Origin: Zeimonas sp003577305
Lineage (GTDB): Bacteria; Pseudomonadota; Gammaproteobacteria; Burkholderiales; Burkholderiaceae_E
NCBI GenBank assembly: GCA_030263385.1
Contig: SZOX01000017.1
Location: 9,019 to 73,018, forward strand
Reading direction: 5' to 3'
Length of the DNA stretch: 64,000 bases
The position numbers and the translations under genes were made by a program. The notes under the pieces were generated by a model that was not told where the DNA came from, made no database searches, and saw only the letters and a program-made list of their open reading frames with translations. Below are positions 1-7,851 of the stretch, in pieces; position 1 is the stretch's first letter, and every line of letters begins with the position of its first letter.

Positions 1-402
1 CCGCACCGAGTTGCTGGTGAGCACGCTGCCCGCGATCGGCGGCGGAAAGAGGTCGTGCTCCGAATAGCGTTGGCGCGAGGAGGCGAGCGAGCCCGACACC
101 TGCGGCTGGCCTGCGGCGTCCACCGCCTGCGCGAGGCTGCGCGCCCGTTCGAGGCGGGCCTTCGACACCGCGAGCGTGGGGTTGTCGGCGAGCGCGCGCT
201 CGACGAGCGCATCGAGCCGCGCGTCGCCGAAACGCTCCCACCAGCGCTCGCCGGGCCAGTCGAGCCGGGTCGTGTCGGCGGGCGCCACGCCCAGGCTGCG
301 CACGTCGATCGGCGCGGCGGCCGGCTCGATGCCGGCGTGGCTCGCACAGCCGGCCAACACGAAGAGCGCCCCGGCTGCGGCGCATCCGCGCATGCGCGTC
401 AT
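1..402 (-). CDS. RND efflux outer-membrane lipoprotein, NodT/OprM family (partial, N-terminus)
   Basis: The first 134 codons of an outer-membrane factor that would form the exit duct of a tripartite RND efflux pump; the rest lies beyond the window edge. A lipoprotein signal is visible, with lipobox L-A-G-C and the lipidated Cys at residue 19. It is followed by the NodT-type start of the mature protein (WWERFGDARLDALVERAL, then the long first helix with A-R-L-x-R-A-R). The ATG at 402 overlaps the stop of the upstream marR gene (ATGA), so the two are translationally coupled. The inner-membrane pump and adaptor are not in the window. The family is secure; the substrate is not known. Confidence 0.86.
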   Translation of the reverse strand, partial: MTRMRGCAAAGALFVLAGCASHAGIEPAAAPIDVRSLGVAPADTTRLDWPGERWWERFGDARLDALVERALADNPTLAVSKARLERARSLAQAVDAAGQPQVSGSLASSRQRYSEHDLFPPPIAGSVLTSNSVR

Positions 403-893
403 GATTGGCGCTTCGGGGTGTCTGCGGCAGCGCGCTCGTGCCGGCCATTGTCGATCATGCGCACCAGGTAGGCGCGCAACTGCTCGAACTCCTTTCGGTC
501 GAACCCTGCGAGGTGGACGTTGTTGGCGTGCGCGAGCCCGGCCGGCACCTGTGCGGCCGCCTGCTCGCCGGCAGGCGTGAGTTCGAGCACCCAGACGCGC
601 CGGTCTTCGCGCGAGCGGGTGCGGCGGATCAGGCCCTTGGCCTGCAGCCGGTCGAGCGTGCGCGTCATCGCGCCGGCATCGAGGTCGAGCGCCTGCGCAA
701 GCGCGGCCGCAGTGCGCGCCCGGCCGCGGGCGATCAGCAGCAGCGGCCCCCACTGCGCATCGGTGAGGTCGTATTCGGCCATCGTGCGATCGATGCAGTG
801 CGTGAACGACATCCTGAGCTGGCGCACCAGGAAACCGACGCTCTCGCCCGCCGGGTAGGTGGCCGCGTCGTAGAAGGGTTTCGCGGAAGTCAT
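399..893 (-). CDS. MarR family transcriptional regulator
   Basis: A 164-residue winged-helix regulator. The DNA-binding core runs from about residue 45 (LTDAQWGPLLLIA) through the recognition helix (LDLDAGAMTRTLDRLQAKGL) to the wing (RSREDRRVWVLELTPAG), the canonical MarR pattern. Length is usual for the family. It is the first gene of an operon with the NodT efflux lipoprotein and overlaps it by 4 bp, so it most likely represses its own efflux operon until a phenolic or drug-like ligand binds. A dyad TGCCTAGGCA lies just upstream inside its predicted promoter. The ATG at 893 is at or next to the predicted transcription start, so the mRNA may be leaderless. Confidence 0.92.
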   Translation of the reverse strand: MTSAKPFYDAATYPAGESVGFLVRQLRMSFTHCIDRTMAEYDLTDAQWGPLLLIARGRARTAAALAQALDLDAGAMTRTLDRLQAKGLIRRTRSREDRRVWVLELTPAGEQAAAQVPAGLAHANNVHLAGFDRKEFEQLRAYLVRMIDNGRHERAAADTPKRQS

Positions 894-898
894 GCGGC

Positions 899-927
899 AA
901 TATAATTGCCTAGGCAGCTATCGTCAA
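899..927 (-). promoter_or_regulatory. marR promoter with operator dyad in the spacer
   Basis: Read on the minus strand there is a -35 TTGACG (927-922), a 17-bp spacer and a -10 TATATT (904-899). The spacer contains the perfect 10-bp palindrome TGCCTAGGCA (907-916), a plausible MarR operator that would block the polymerase. The -10 box ends 5 bp before the marR ATG, so the transcript would begin at or beside the start codon. This is from pattern only. Confidence 0.6.
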
Positions 928-1029
928 GTCGGCCCGATCAGCCGGCCCGATCGGGCGCCGGCGGCTCGCATGCGCCCGCGGCCCGCCTTATGATCGACCG
1001 ATTCCCGGCACGACACCCGGACCATCAAC

Positions 1030-1851
1030 GTGACCCGCCCGCAAGAACTCTCTGCCCCCTCGGCTGCGTACGCCGCGCTCGACGCCCGCAGCTTCCGCGC
1101 CAGCGCACTCACCCGCGGCCCCCGGGATCCCGGCCACCAGCACGCCGGCCCCCCGATCGCGCTGGTCTGCCGCGCCGTCGAACAGGCCGCGCACGAGCAC
1201 GGCCTCACCCACGTCGCGCGCCTCACCGCCAACCTGTTGCGGCCCGTGCCGATCGGCGACGTCGTCGTCGAAGTGATGACCGATTACGTCGGCCGCAACG
1301 CCGGGCACTTCTCCGCGCACCTGCTTGCGGGCGGCAAGGAGGTGGCGCGCTTCACGGCGCTCGTGCAGCGCGAGTCGGCCGCGAAGTTGCCGGCCGACCT
1401 TCCCGGTCATCCGTTGCCGATGGCGCCGCGCACGCCGGAAGAGTCGCCGGTGGTCACGTTTCCGTTCGCCGGCGCGCAGCTCTGCTACGCCGATCTGGTC
1501 GAGACGCGCGCCGCGCAGGGCATGTTCTGGAAGGGGCCGTGCGCGATCTGGTTTCGCCAGCGTCATCCGCTGGTAGAGGGCGAGACGCCGAGCCCCTATC
1601 AGCGCGTGCCGGTGGCCGCCGATTCCGGCAACGGCATCAGCGGCGTGCTCGACTATCGGCGTCACAGCTTCGTGAACTCCGATCTCACCATCAACCTGCT
1701 GCGGCGTCCGGTCGGCGAGTGGATCTGCCTCGATGCGCGCACCGCGCTCGGCCCCGACGGCGGCGGCCTGGCCGAATCGGCGCTCTACGACGTGCAGGGG
1801 TTCATCGGGCGGGCGACGCAGAGCCTGGCGGTGCGTTTGCGGTCGGGCTGA
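1030..1851 (+). CDS. Acyl-CoA thioesterase family protein (TesB-like double hot-dog)
   Basis: A 273-residue protein with two hot-dog halves. The N-terminal half carries GGPxALVxRA-like sequence (HAGPPIALVCRAVEQ). The C-terminal half ends with the TesB-type signature ICLDARTALGPDGGGLAES followed by LYDVQGFIGRATQSL. The family hydrolyses acyl-CoA thioesters in the cytoplasm; chain preference cannot be read. The start is a GTG with a weak ribosome site, chosen because homology begins shortly after it and no better start lies nearby. It stands alone, divergent from marR. The function call is at family level only. Confidence 0.82.
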   Translation: MTRPQELSAPSAAYAALDARSFRASALTRGPRDPGHQHAGPPIALVCRAVEQAAHEHGLTHVARLTANLLRPVPIGDVVVEVMTDYVGRNAGHFSAHLLAGGKEVARFTALVQRESAAKLPADLPGHPLPMAPRTPEESPVVTFPFAGAQLCYADLVETRAAQGMFWKGPCAIWFRQRHPLVEGETPSPYQRVPVAADSGNGISGVLDYRRHSFVNSDLTINLLRRPVGEWICLDARTALGPDGGGLAESALYDVQGFIGRATQSLAVRLRSG

Positions 1852-2034
1852 GCGCGTTCGGCCTCGCATGGCGCGCCGTTTGTGCCCGACAGCGCCTCAC
1901 TTGCTCAGTAGCCCCTGTCCGACAATTTCCGGGCCGCTCACAGCTGGAATTGCGCCATTCGGCCGCCCATCCAGAAGCCTGGATACATCTTCTGAATAAT
2001 CGAACCGCGCGTTCAGACGAATTCAGGTTTGCCG

Positions 2035-2961
2035 ATGGGAAACATGGTCCAGCAGACCGCCCTTATTCTCGGTGTCCTCGCTGCCGGCTTCCTTGGCCCC
2101 GCTCTGGCGATTGCGGCGCTGGTGTTGCGACGGCGCCGCGCTCGGGCGCGCCGAAGGACGCCTCTCTCGGAGGATATGTTGCGTCCTCCAGGCCATACGT
2201 TGCGGAAGCAACTCGACGACGCCAGCATCGACCTGCAGTGGGATGTATTCCAGCTCGTGACCATACCCCTCCTGACCTTGGCCATCCTTCTGGGGCAGGG
2301 CCACCTGCATGGCGACCTTCGAGCAGTCATGCATCTGGCGCCGTTGTTCGCAGTTGGGGTCCTGGCATTCATCGGGTTCATGGTGAGGAAGCTCTGGAAA
2401 GCCGGAGAGCGACTGGACCGTCTCAGAGCCGGCCTCGATGCCGAGCTCGCTGCAGCTCAGGAGCTCGACAAATTGATGCGGCAAGGTGCGATCCTGTTCC
2501 ACGACTTTCCGGCGAACGACTTCAACATCGATCACGTCGTAGTCTCCGGCGAGGGCGTTTTTGCGATCGAGACGAAGGGCTTCACCAAGCCCAATGGCGG
2601 ACGGGGCAAGGCGGACGCCACCGTCGAGTTCGATGGAAGCATCCTGCGGTTTCCGGGCTGGACCACCAAAGCGCCGCTGGAACAGGCTCGAGGACAGGCC
2701 ACCTGGCTGGCCAAATGGCTCGGCGAGGCAGTCGGTGCCCCGATTCGAGTGCTTCCAGTCCTTGCCCTGCCGGGCTGGTATGTGAAGCGTACCGGCCGTG
2801 GCGATGTGCGGGTCTTCAACGGCAAGGAATTGGCCGGACTCCTGAAGGCACGTGGTGCGCAGTCTTTGTCACCGCAGGACGTACAACGCGTCGCGCATCA
2901 GCTCGAGCAACGATGCCGTACCGTCGAACCGATGCTGTCAGAAAGAATGCGGGCGGCGTAG
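2035..2961 (+). CDS. NERD domain-containing membrane protein
   Basis: About 308 residues. Two hydrophobic stretches (about residues 7-28 and a pair around 75-115) anchor the protein. They are followed by a charged helix and a NERD (nuclease-related) domain at roughly 145-290. The nuclease-like core is visible: D166 in NIDHVVV, then E179-T-K181 in VFAIETKGF, the D...ExK arrangement. NERD proteins are membrane-tethered and thought to act on DNA, but no substrate is established. ATG 2035 is preferred over an in-frame TTG at 2029. Its stop overlaps the GTG of the cold-shock/excalibur gene (TAGTG), so the two are probably co-translated. Confidence 0.82.
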   Translation: MGNMVQQTALILGVLAAGFLGPALAIAALVLRRRRARARRRTPLSEDMLRPPGHTLRKQLDDASIDLQWDVFQLVTIPLLTLAILLGQGHLHGDLRAVMHLAPLFAVGVLAFIGFMVRKLWKAGERLDRLRAGLDAELAAAQELDKLMRQGAILFHDFPANDFNIDHVVVSGEGVFAIETKGFTKPNGGRGKADATVEFDGSILRFPGWTTKAPLEQARGQATWLAKWLGEAVGAPIRVLPVLALPGWYVKRTGRGDVRVFNGKELAGLLKARGAQSLSPQDVQRVAHQLEQRCRTVEPMLSERMRAA

Positions 2962-3521
2962 TGCGCTTCGACGGCAAGCTCTCGAGGTGGAACGACGACC
3001 GCGGCTTCGGTTTCATCACTCCGACCCTGGGCGGCGACGACGTGTTCGTCCATGCTTCGGCCTTCCCGCGAGACGGGAAGGCTCCGCGCCTGCATGAGAC
3101 GCTCTCGTTCGAAGTCGAATTGAACAAGGAGGGCAAAAAGCGCGCTACCAGGGTCCGTCGTCCTGGCAGTTCCCGGTCAATCGTATCGCGCGAGCGCGAG
3201 GCCCTGCCATCGAGCCGGACGCGCAGCCTTTCCGGTCGCGTAGTGGGTGTCGCGCTGGCGGTTGCGATCGGCGTTTTCGGCTTTTCGGAGTATTCACAGA
3301 GAGTGGGCCGCGGATCTGATGTGCCATCGGCTGCCCGGCTCGCGGCGCAGGAGGACCGTTCGAGCGCGCCCGTCTTCCAGTGCGACGGTCGAACTCATTG
3401 TTCACAAATGACCTCGTGCGCCGAAGCCAAATACTTCCTCGCGAACTGCCCGGGCACGAAGATGGACGGGGATCGCGACGGGATCCCTTGCGAGCAGCAG
3501 TGGTGCGCGGGCGCCTATTGA
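2961..3521 (+). CDS. Cold-shock domain - transmembrane - excalibur calcium-binding protein
   Basis: A 186-residue composite. Residues 1-65 are a cold-shock nucleic-acid-binding domain with the RNP1-type motif (NDDRGFGFITP) and the second motif DDVFVHASAF. A basic linker follows, then a membrane helix at about 93-110 (VVGVALAVAIGVFGF). The C-terminal excalibur domain has paired cysteines and the calcium loop DGDRDGIPCE. The GTG start at 2961 is chosen because it gives the family-typical N-terminus (V/M)RFDGKLxxWNDDRGFGF and overlaps the NERD stop. The topology (nucleic-acid domain inside, calcium domain outside) is inferred from the helix. Confidence 0.85.
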   Translation: MRFDGKLSRWNDDRGFGFITPTLGGDDVFVHASAFPRDGKAPRLHETLSFEVELNKEGKKRATRVRRPGSSRSIVSREREALPSSRTRSLSGRVVGVALAVAIGVFGFSEYSQRVGRGSDVPSAARLAAQEDRSSAPVFQCDGRTHCSQMTSCAEAKYFLANCPGTKMDGDRDGIPCEQQWCAGAY

Positions 3522-3716
3522 CTGCGCCTCTCGCGCTCGCGCAAGCAACGCCAACGCGCCGGAGCGGTGAGGACATGGTTGCAGGCGCCGGACAGGGGTG
3601 CCGAACGCGGTGTTGAGCACGCTGACCATTCGCCGCATGTCCTCGACCATCGGCGCTACAGACGGCGAGGCATGGCGCCGCATAGTCTCGGCATTGCCTC
3701 ATCGTGGACATCCATC

Positions 3717-3739
3717 TTATATATTGCTAGCATGCAATA
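3717..3739 (+). promoter_or_regulatory. tumE promoter -10 and operator inverted repeat over the start codon
   Basis: An AT-rich run (TATATT at 3720-3725) serves as -10, with a possible TTGCCT -35 at 3694. A perfect inverted repeat TATTGC-TAGCAT-GCAATA (3722-3739) overlaps the -10 and spans the tumE ATG at 3732. This placement fits autorepression by the TumA antitoxin and predicts a leaderless transcript. Confidence 0.55.
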
Positions 3740-4019
3740 CACGGCAGCCGTCCTGCTCGCGTACGCTAAGGAAGTCCGGGACGACGGCTCCATCGTGGAG
3801 ATCGTGATCTGGGAGGTTCCCCGACCCTTGCCGCCATGCTCGCATCGATACAAGTATCGCCTGTATTACGGCTTGTCGGGTGAGTGTCGAGTGCGATACG
3901 ACAACGAGCGCGGCAAGGGTGATCACCGGCACTTCGGGGAGCAGGAGGGCGAGTACGCCTTCGTGTCGATCGAGCAGTTGCTCGACGATTTCCGTTCCGA
4001 CGTTGAGCGTTGGGGGTGA
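3732..4019 (+). CDS. tumE: Type II toxin TumE (DUF6516 family)
   Basis: A 95-residue protein with the DUF6516/TumE hallmarks: DDGSIVEIVIWEVP, then HRYKYRLYYG, then the invariant block YDNERGKGDHRH, then YAFVSIEQLLDDF. TumE is the toxic partner of the TumE-TumA type II system and is thought to act as a nuclease-like toxin; the conserved HRH-containing block is the likely active surface. The ATG at 3732 is chosen because homology starts there and the promoter sits directly against it. The next gene starts 2 bp after the stop and encodes the matching antitoxin, which confirms the pair. Confidence 0.88.
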   Translation: MQYTAAVLLAYAKEVRDDGSIVEIVIWEVPRPLPPCSHRYKYRLYYGLSGECRVRYDNERGKGDHRHFGEQEGEYAFVSIEQLLDDFRSDVERWG

Positions 4020-4021
4020 CC

Positions 4022-4375
4022 ATGAAGGCGATCATCGAGGTATCTCGCCGGGGCTCGGTGTTCCGCTCGGCGGCGCAGCAGGTCAGGGCCGCGCGTCGCG
4101 GCGGCTCGACGGACTTCCGGCTCGGTTTCGAATCGGCACGATCACTGTTCGCCGAGTTGACGCCTGCGCGGCTCGACTTGCTCGCAACTCTGCGAGGCCT
4201 CGGACCCTGCAGTGTCTACGCGCTCGCCAAGGCGGCGGAGCGCAACTATTCGAACGTCCATACGGACGTGTCGCGCCTCGAGGAACTGGGTCTGGTGGAG
4301 CGTTCGGAAGATGGCAGCGTGTCGGTGCCGTTCGAGTCGGTGGAGATTCGGGTTCCGCTTGCGCAGGTGGCGTAG
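4022..4375 (+). CDS. tumA: Type II antitoxin TumA (winged-helix DNA-binding)
   Basis: A 117-residue antitoxin of the HVO_A0114/TumA type. The N-terminal arm (about 1-35) is the probable toxin-neutralising region. It is followed by a winged helix: FESARSLFAELTPARLDLLATL, the recognition region GPCSVYALAKAAERNYSNVHTDV, and a wing ending LGLVERSEDGSVSVPF. ATG 4022 follows GGGGGT at a proper distance; an in-frame TTG at 4010 would overlap tumE and is less likely. It probably represses the operon through the inverted repeat at 3722-3739. Confidence 0.86.
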   Translation: MKAIIEVSRRGSVFRSAAQQVRAARRGGSTDFRLGFESARSLFAELTPARLDLLATLRGLGPCSVYALAKAAERNYSNVHTDVSRLEELGLVERSEDGSVSVPFESVEIRVPLAQVA

Positions 4376-4571
4376 CGCGATCTGGCCTTTTCGCGGACGG
4401 TTCGCCCGTGCCGGCCCCGTCGAGTCAAGTGGCGTACGTCGAGATTCCCGCGTAACGGCACTGTGTACCGATACGCATCGCCGGTCGCGCGCCCAGTAGC
4501 ATCTGCCGCTACCGCCTGCGAAGGCGGTGTCGAACCCGATGCAGGTGTCGGCCGCACGCGGACCGCTCCAG

Positions 4572-4600
4572 TTGCGATCTATACCACTAAGTGGCATAAT
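4572..4600 (+). promoter_or_regulatory. Promoter and operator of the HigB/HigA-like pair
   Basis: A -35 TTGCGA (4572-4577), a 17-bp spacer and a -10 CATAAT (4595-4600). The spacer ends in the perfect palindrome CCACT-A-AGTGG (4584-4594), which touches the -10 box and is a good operator for the XRE-type antitoxin. The ATG at 4612 is only about five bases from the expected transcript start. Confidence 0.65.
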
Positions 4601-4611
4601 CGCTCGGCCCG

Positions 4612-5028
4612 ATGAGGAGAGTCTTCAAGACCCGCTTCTTTGGTCGATGGGCCCGAAAGTCAGGCCTGTCGGATCGTGCGCTGTGTCGCGCGCTGCAAGA
4701 GATGGCCAGCGGCCTGATCGATGCCGACCTCGGGGGCGGTCTCGTCAAGAAGCGGATCCAGCTGGCCGGGCGCGGCAAGCGGGGCGGGGCCAGGACGCTC
4801 GTGGCTACCGACAAGGCCTGTCGCTGGTTCTTCCTGTTCGGATTCGGGAAGAACGAGCGGTCGGACGTGAGCAGCGACGAGCTCGAAGCGCTGCGCGAAC
4901 TCGCTGCCGATCTGCTGGCCAGGACCGCAACGCAGCTCGATGAAGCGGTCGCTGATGGGGCCTTGCAGGAGATATGCCGTGGTGACCAAGCGAAAACCGA
5001 AGAGCCGGATACTCGAGGCTGTTCATGA
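4612..5028 (+). CDS. RelE/HigB-type toxin
   Basis: A 138-residue basic protein of the RelE/ParE superfamily (toxin half of a toxin-first HigBA-like pair). Recognisable segments are FKTRFFGRWARKSGLSDRALCRALQEM, then LGGGLVKKRIQLAGRGKRGGARTL and WFFLFGFGKNERSDVSSDELEAL. This is the form that degrades mRNA at the ribosome in characterised relatives. The C-terminal tail from about residue 115 is encoded across the start of the antitoxin gene (50-bp overlap) and exceeds the usual family length of about 110-120. Toxin-first order and the overlapped XRE gene support the assignment. Confidence 0.83.
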   Translation: MRRVFKTRFFGRWARKSGLSDRALCRALQEMASGLIDADLGGGLVKKRIQLAGRGKRGGARTLVATDKACRWFFLFGFGKNERSDVSSDELEALRELAADLLARTATQLDEAVADGALQEICRGDQAKTEEPDTRGCS

Positions 5029-5302
5029 AACCGCCAGCGACCTGCATCGCCTGCGTTTCATCGACAAGCGCAAGATGCAGGCGTACGACGCGCTGTGCCT
5101 GTCGCCGGTGCCCGAATACGACGCAGCAAGGATCCGCGAGCTGCGCGAGAGCCTGCGTCTGAGTCAGTCGGTTCTGGCGGCAGTGCTCAACACCAGCGTC
5201 TCCACGGTTCGCAAATGGGAGATCGGCGACAAGAAGCCGAGCGGACCGTCGTCGAAGCTGCTCGATCTCATCGAACGCAAGGGGCTCGAAGCGGTGCTGT
5301 GA
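4979..5302 (+). CDS. XRE-family antitoxin (HigA/NadS-like)
   Basis: About 107 residues with a clear helix-turn-helix: RIRELRESLRLSQSVLAAVL, then NTSVSTVRKWEIGDKKP, then SSKLLDLIERKGLEAV. It is the antitoxin and autorepressor for the RelE-like toxin upstream. GTG 4979 is preferred because AGGAG lies about eight bases before it; a GTG at 4982 is equally possible, and an ATG at 4940 would add a non-conserved segment. Its 3' end overlaps the 3' end of the convergent metK-like gene by 35 bp, an unusually tight convergent arrangement. Confidence 0.82.
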   Translation: MVTKRKPKSRILEAVHETASDLHRLRFIDKRKMQAYDALCLSPVPEYDAARIRELRESLRLSQSVLAAVLNTSVSTVRKWEIGDKKPSGPSSKLLDLIERKGLEAVL

Positions 5303-6413
5303 AGTGCCCCCACCGGGCCCGATCGGCAAGCGCGCCCTGCACCTCGCCGATCAGCCGGCGCGAAACCATGGCGGTGCGCAGCGCCTGCGCGTTCGGCAGC
5401 CCGGCTTCTTCGGCGCGCACTGCCCGGCCGTCGAGCCACACCGAAATGGCGGCCGGGTGCGCGCCGCCCGGCTCGTAGCGCAACTCCACGCGTGCGTCGC
5501 GCCGCGCCTGCTTCGCCGCGCGCAGTGCCAGTTTGCGCGCCAGCACGCCCCCGGCGCGGTCCACCTTGTTGAAGTCCTTCCCCGACCAGGCGCCGCCGCC
5601 GATCGGCACCGTCGGTCCGTAGGCATCGATTACGAGTTTCTTTCCGGTCGTGCCGTTGTCGCCGTTGGGCCCGCCCGCGACGAACATGCCGGCGCCGTTC
5701 AGCGCGATCTCGGGCATCTCCTTGCCGGCGCAGGCGCGCGCGACCGCTTCCTCGGCGATGCGCCGCAGCGCCAGCCAGTCCGAGCCCACGTGATGGTTCA
5801 GCGAGATCGACACGCGCTGCGGCTGCCACTTGCGCCCGTCGGTGCGCACCTGTGCGAGCACCTTGCCGTCGGGCCCGATCTGTCCCGCGCCGCGCTGCGC
5901 CCTGAGCCGGAACAGCTCGCGGCCGATCCGGTTGGCGAGCCAGTGCGCCGGCGGCAGCTGGTGCGTCGCGGCCATCGTGTTCGCATAGCCCACGCAGATC
6001 GCCTGGTCGTCGCAGAGGTGGCGCTGCTCGCGCTCGCCGGGCTCGAATTCGCCGAAGCACAGCGCGGTGTCGATGCGCAGGCTCTCGGGGTGCGGACCCC
6101 AGAGGTGGCCTGCGGCGTCCTCGCCGTAGCCGGCCTCGGCATAGCTGCGGCGCACCAGCGCCGCGATGTCGAGCGCATCGAGCACCGAGCGGTGCGCAGC
6201 GATGCGTCCGGTGACGAAGACGCGATCGAACACGCAGGCGATCTCCACGCCGCACTGGCCGAGCGCGTCGCCGCGCATCACGTGTTCGACGATCGCGTCG
6301 GCGGCGGCATCGCAGAGCTTGTCGGGATGCCCGGGCAGCACGAACTCGGCGGACTCGGTCCAGGCCGGGTCGGTGTCGCCGGGAGCGATGGGTGTCTCGA
6401 TGGTCGATCTCAC
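5268..6413 (-). CDS. Divergent S-adenosylmethionine synthetase (MetK homologue)
   Basis: About 381 residues. The MetK fold is clear: GHPDKLCDAAADAI near the N-terminus, the motif GPTVPIGGGAWSGKDFNKVDR (the MetK GGGAFSGKD loop, binding ATP phosphates), NGAGMFVAGGPNGDNGTTGKK, and SISLNHHVG. It differs strongly from housekeeping MetK: the ESVSEGHPDK lead-in is TESAEFVLPGHPDK, and the GAGDQGIMFGYA motif is CDDQAICVGYANT. It may be a specialised SAM synthetase or a repurposed homologue. GTG 6413 is the first start before homology. It is the last gene behind the MoxR-VWA operon (67-bp gap). Confidence 0.82.
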   Translation of the reverse strand: MRSTIETPIAPGDTDPAWTESAEFVLPGHPDKLCDAAADAIVEHVMRGDALGQCGVEIACVFDRVFVTGRIAAHRSVLDALDIAALVRRSYAEAGYGEDAAGHLWGPHPESLRIDTALCFGEFEPGEREQRHLCDDQAICVGYANTMAATHQLPPAHWLANRIGRELFRLRAQRGAGQIGPDGKVLAQVRTDGRKWQPQRVSISLNHHVGSDWLALRRIAEEAVARACAGKEMPEIALNGAGMFVAGGPNGDNGTTGKKLVIDAYGPTVPIGGGAWSGKDFNKVDRAGGVLARKLALRAAKQARRDARVELRYEPGGAHPAAISVWLDGRAVRAEEAGLPNAQALRTAMVSRRLIGEVQGALADRARWGHFTAPLRAPCVR

Positions 6414-6480
6414 GTCGGTGTCCTCGTGGATGTCGATGTGTCGTTGTGGATGTCGATGCGGTTGCCGATTCCCGCGCGCT

Positions 6481-7851
6481 TCAGGCCGGCAGGCGCAGCA
6501 CCGGCGCGCCGATCGCTTCGGCGAAGCGGCCGCTGCCCGCGTGCGTGATCGCCGCGACCAGGCGCACGCGGCGGCGCTCGAGCTCGGCACGGTGGTCGTG
6601 CGGCACCGCGCCCACCCAGCCGTCGGTGACGACCAGCGCGCGCTTCGCGCCGGATGCAAGCAGATGCCTGGTGACCGCGTCGATGTCGGTGCCGCCGGTG
6701 CCGAGCCGCACGCCGGCGCGCAACTGCGCGTGCGTGAGCGCGCCGATCGCGGTCGAAAACCCCCAGACGACCGGCTCGACCAGGTCGGCGCAGCTCACCA
6801 GCGCCGCATAGAGCGCGGGCAGCACCTGGTCCATCGAGCCCGAGACGTCGAGGTAGACGCGCACGCGCTCGACCGGACTGCGCTGGCGTGCGATCGATTC
6901 GCCGGCCACGAGCAGCGGCTCGGCGCCGAGCAGGCGCTGGAGCGCGGCGCGGCGGTCGTGGCCGGCGTCGAACGGCGCGAGCGTCGGCGTGGCACTCGCG
7001 TGGATGCGCTGCGCGAGACCGTGGCCCGCGCGGCCGGCGGCGCGCGCGATCGCCTGGCGCAGCACGCGCACCGTCCGCGCGCGGCGCACGCCCGGCGGCA
7101 GGTGCTCCTCGCGCAGCTCGGCGCCCTGGTCGCGGCCGCTGCGACGCGCGAGCATCGGCCAGCGCGCGACGATGTCGCGCACTTCGCGCAGCGCCTCGGG
7201 GTGCAACGACGCATCGGGTCCGTCGTGATTGCCGAGCAGCGGCGTGCCTTCGACCGCCAGCCCGGTGCCGGTGCGTGCGAGCAGGCGGTACAACTCCTCG
7301 GTGGTCACCGATTCGTCGCTGTAGAGCCGCCAGTGCGTGTGCGACAGCGCATCGCACGCGCCGGTGGGCGGGCGGCTGCCGCCGGCGCGCTTCGGCCGCC
7401 AGCCGGCGGGCGGGGCGAGCAGTCGCGCCGGACCTTCGACGCCGTCGACGAACTGCGCGAAGAAGCCGGTGTGGCGCGGCTCGGGGAACAGCCGGCACAG
7501 CTGCGCGTTGATCAGGCAGTCGAAGGCCCAGTTCTGCGCCGGCGTCACGCGCGGGTAGAGCCGCGTGTGGCCGAGCAGCACGTGGTAGAGCTCGTGCAGC
7601 ACCAGCATGGCCAGGTGCTCGTCGGTGCGGCAATGGCGCGCGACGAACGCCGGGTTCACCAGAAGCCGCGAGCGCGTGCCCGTGCTCACGCAGGCGGTGG
7701 GCACCTGCGCCGACGCCTCGATCGACAGCAGCGAGAGCAGCTTGCCGAACGCCTGGTGGGTGACCGGCACGCAGGCGTAGATGCGGTCGCGCAACTGGCG
7801 CACGATGCGCTCGCGCGCAACGGCGGTGTCGGTGTCGTCGACGGCGGTCAT
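6481..7851 (-). CDS. DUF2201 metallopeptidase-like / VWA domain protein
   Basis: A 456-residue two-domain protein. The N-terminal part carries a zinc-peptidase-like H86-E-L-Y-H90 motif (VLHELYHVLLGH, third His at 95), as in DUF2201 proteins. The C-terminal part is a von Willebrand A-like domain with the MIDAS-type D335-V-S-G-S339 and a TGGTDID strand that supplies further metal-site residues. Such proteins pair with MoxR AAA+ ATPases. Start ATG 7851 overlaps the preceding stop (ATGA). It is probably the effector or adaptor of a MoxR-driven remodelling or maturation machine; the client is unknown. Confidence 0.85.
   Translation of the reverse strand: MTAVDDTDTAVARERIVRQLRDRIYACVPVTHQAFGKLLSLLSIEASAQVPTACVSTGTRSRLLVNPAFVARHCRTDEHLAMLVLHELYHVLLGHTRLYPRVTPAQNWAFDCLINAQLCRLFPEPRHTGFFAQFVDGVEGPARLLAPPAGWRPKRAGGSRPPTGACDALSHTHWRLYSDESVTTEELYRLLARTGTGLAVEGTPLLGNHDGPDASLHPEALREVRDIVARWPMLARRSGRDQGAELREEHLPPGVRRARTVRVLRQAIARAAGRAGHGLAQRIHASATPTLAPFDAGHDRRAALQRLLGAEPLLVAGESIARQRSPVERVRVYLDVSGSMDQVLPALYAALVSCADLVEPVVWGFSTAIGALTHAQLRAGVRLGTGGTDIDAVTRHLLASGAKRALVVTDGWVGAVPHDHRAELERRRVRLVAAITHAGSGRFAEAIGAPVLRLPA

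Noticed and set aside
906..2912. Upstream part of the frame that ends in the cold-shock/excalibur protein
   Set aside because: It would run through the thioesterase and NERD genes out of frame; homology begins only at the GTG at 2961.
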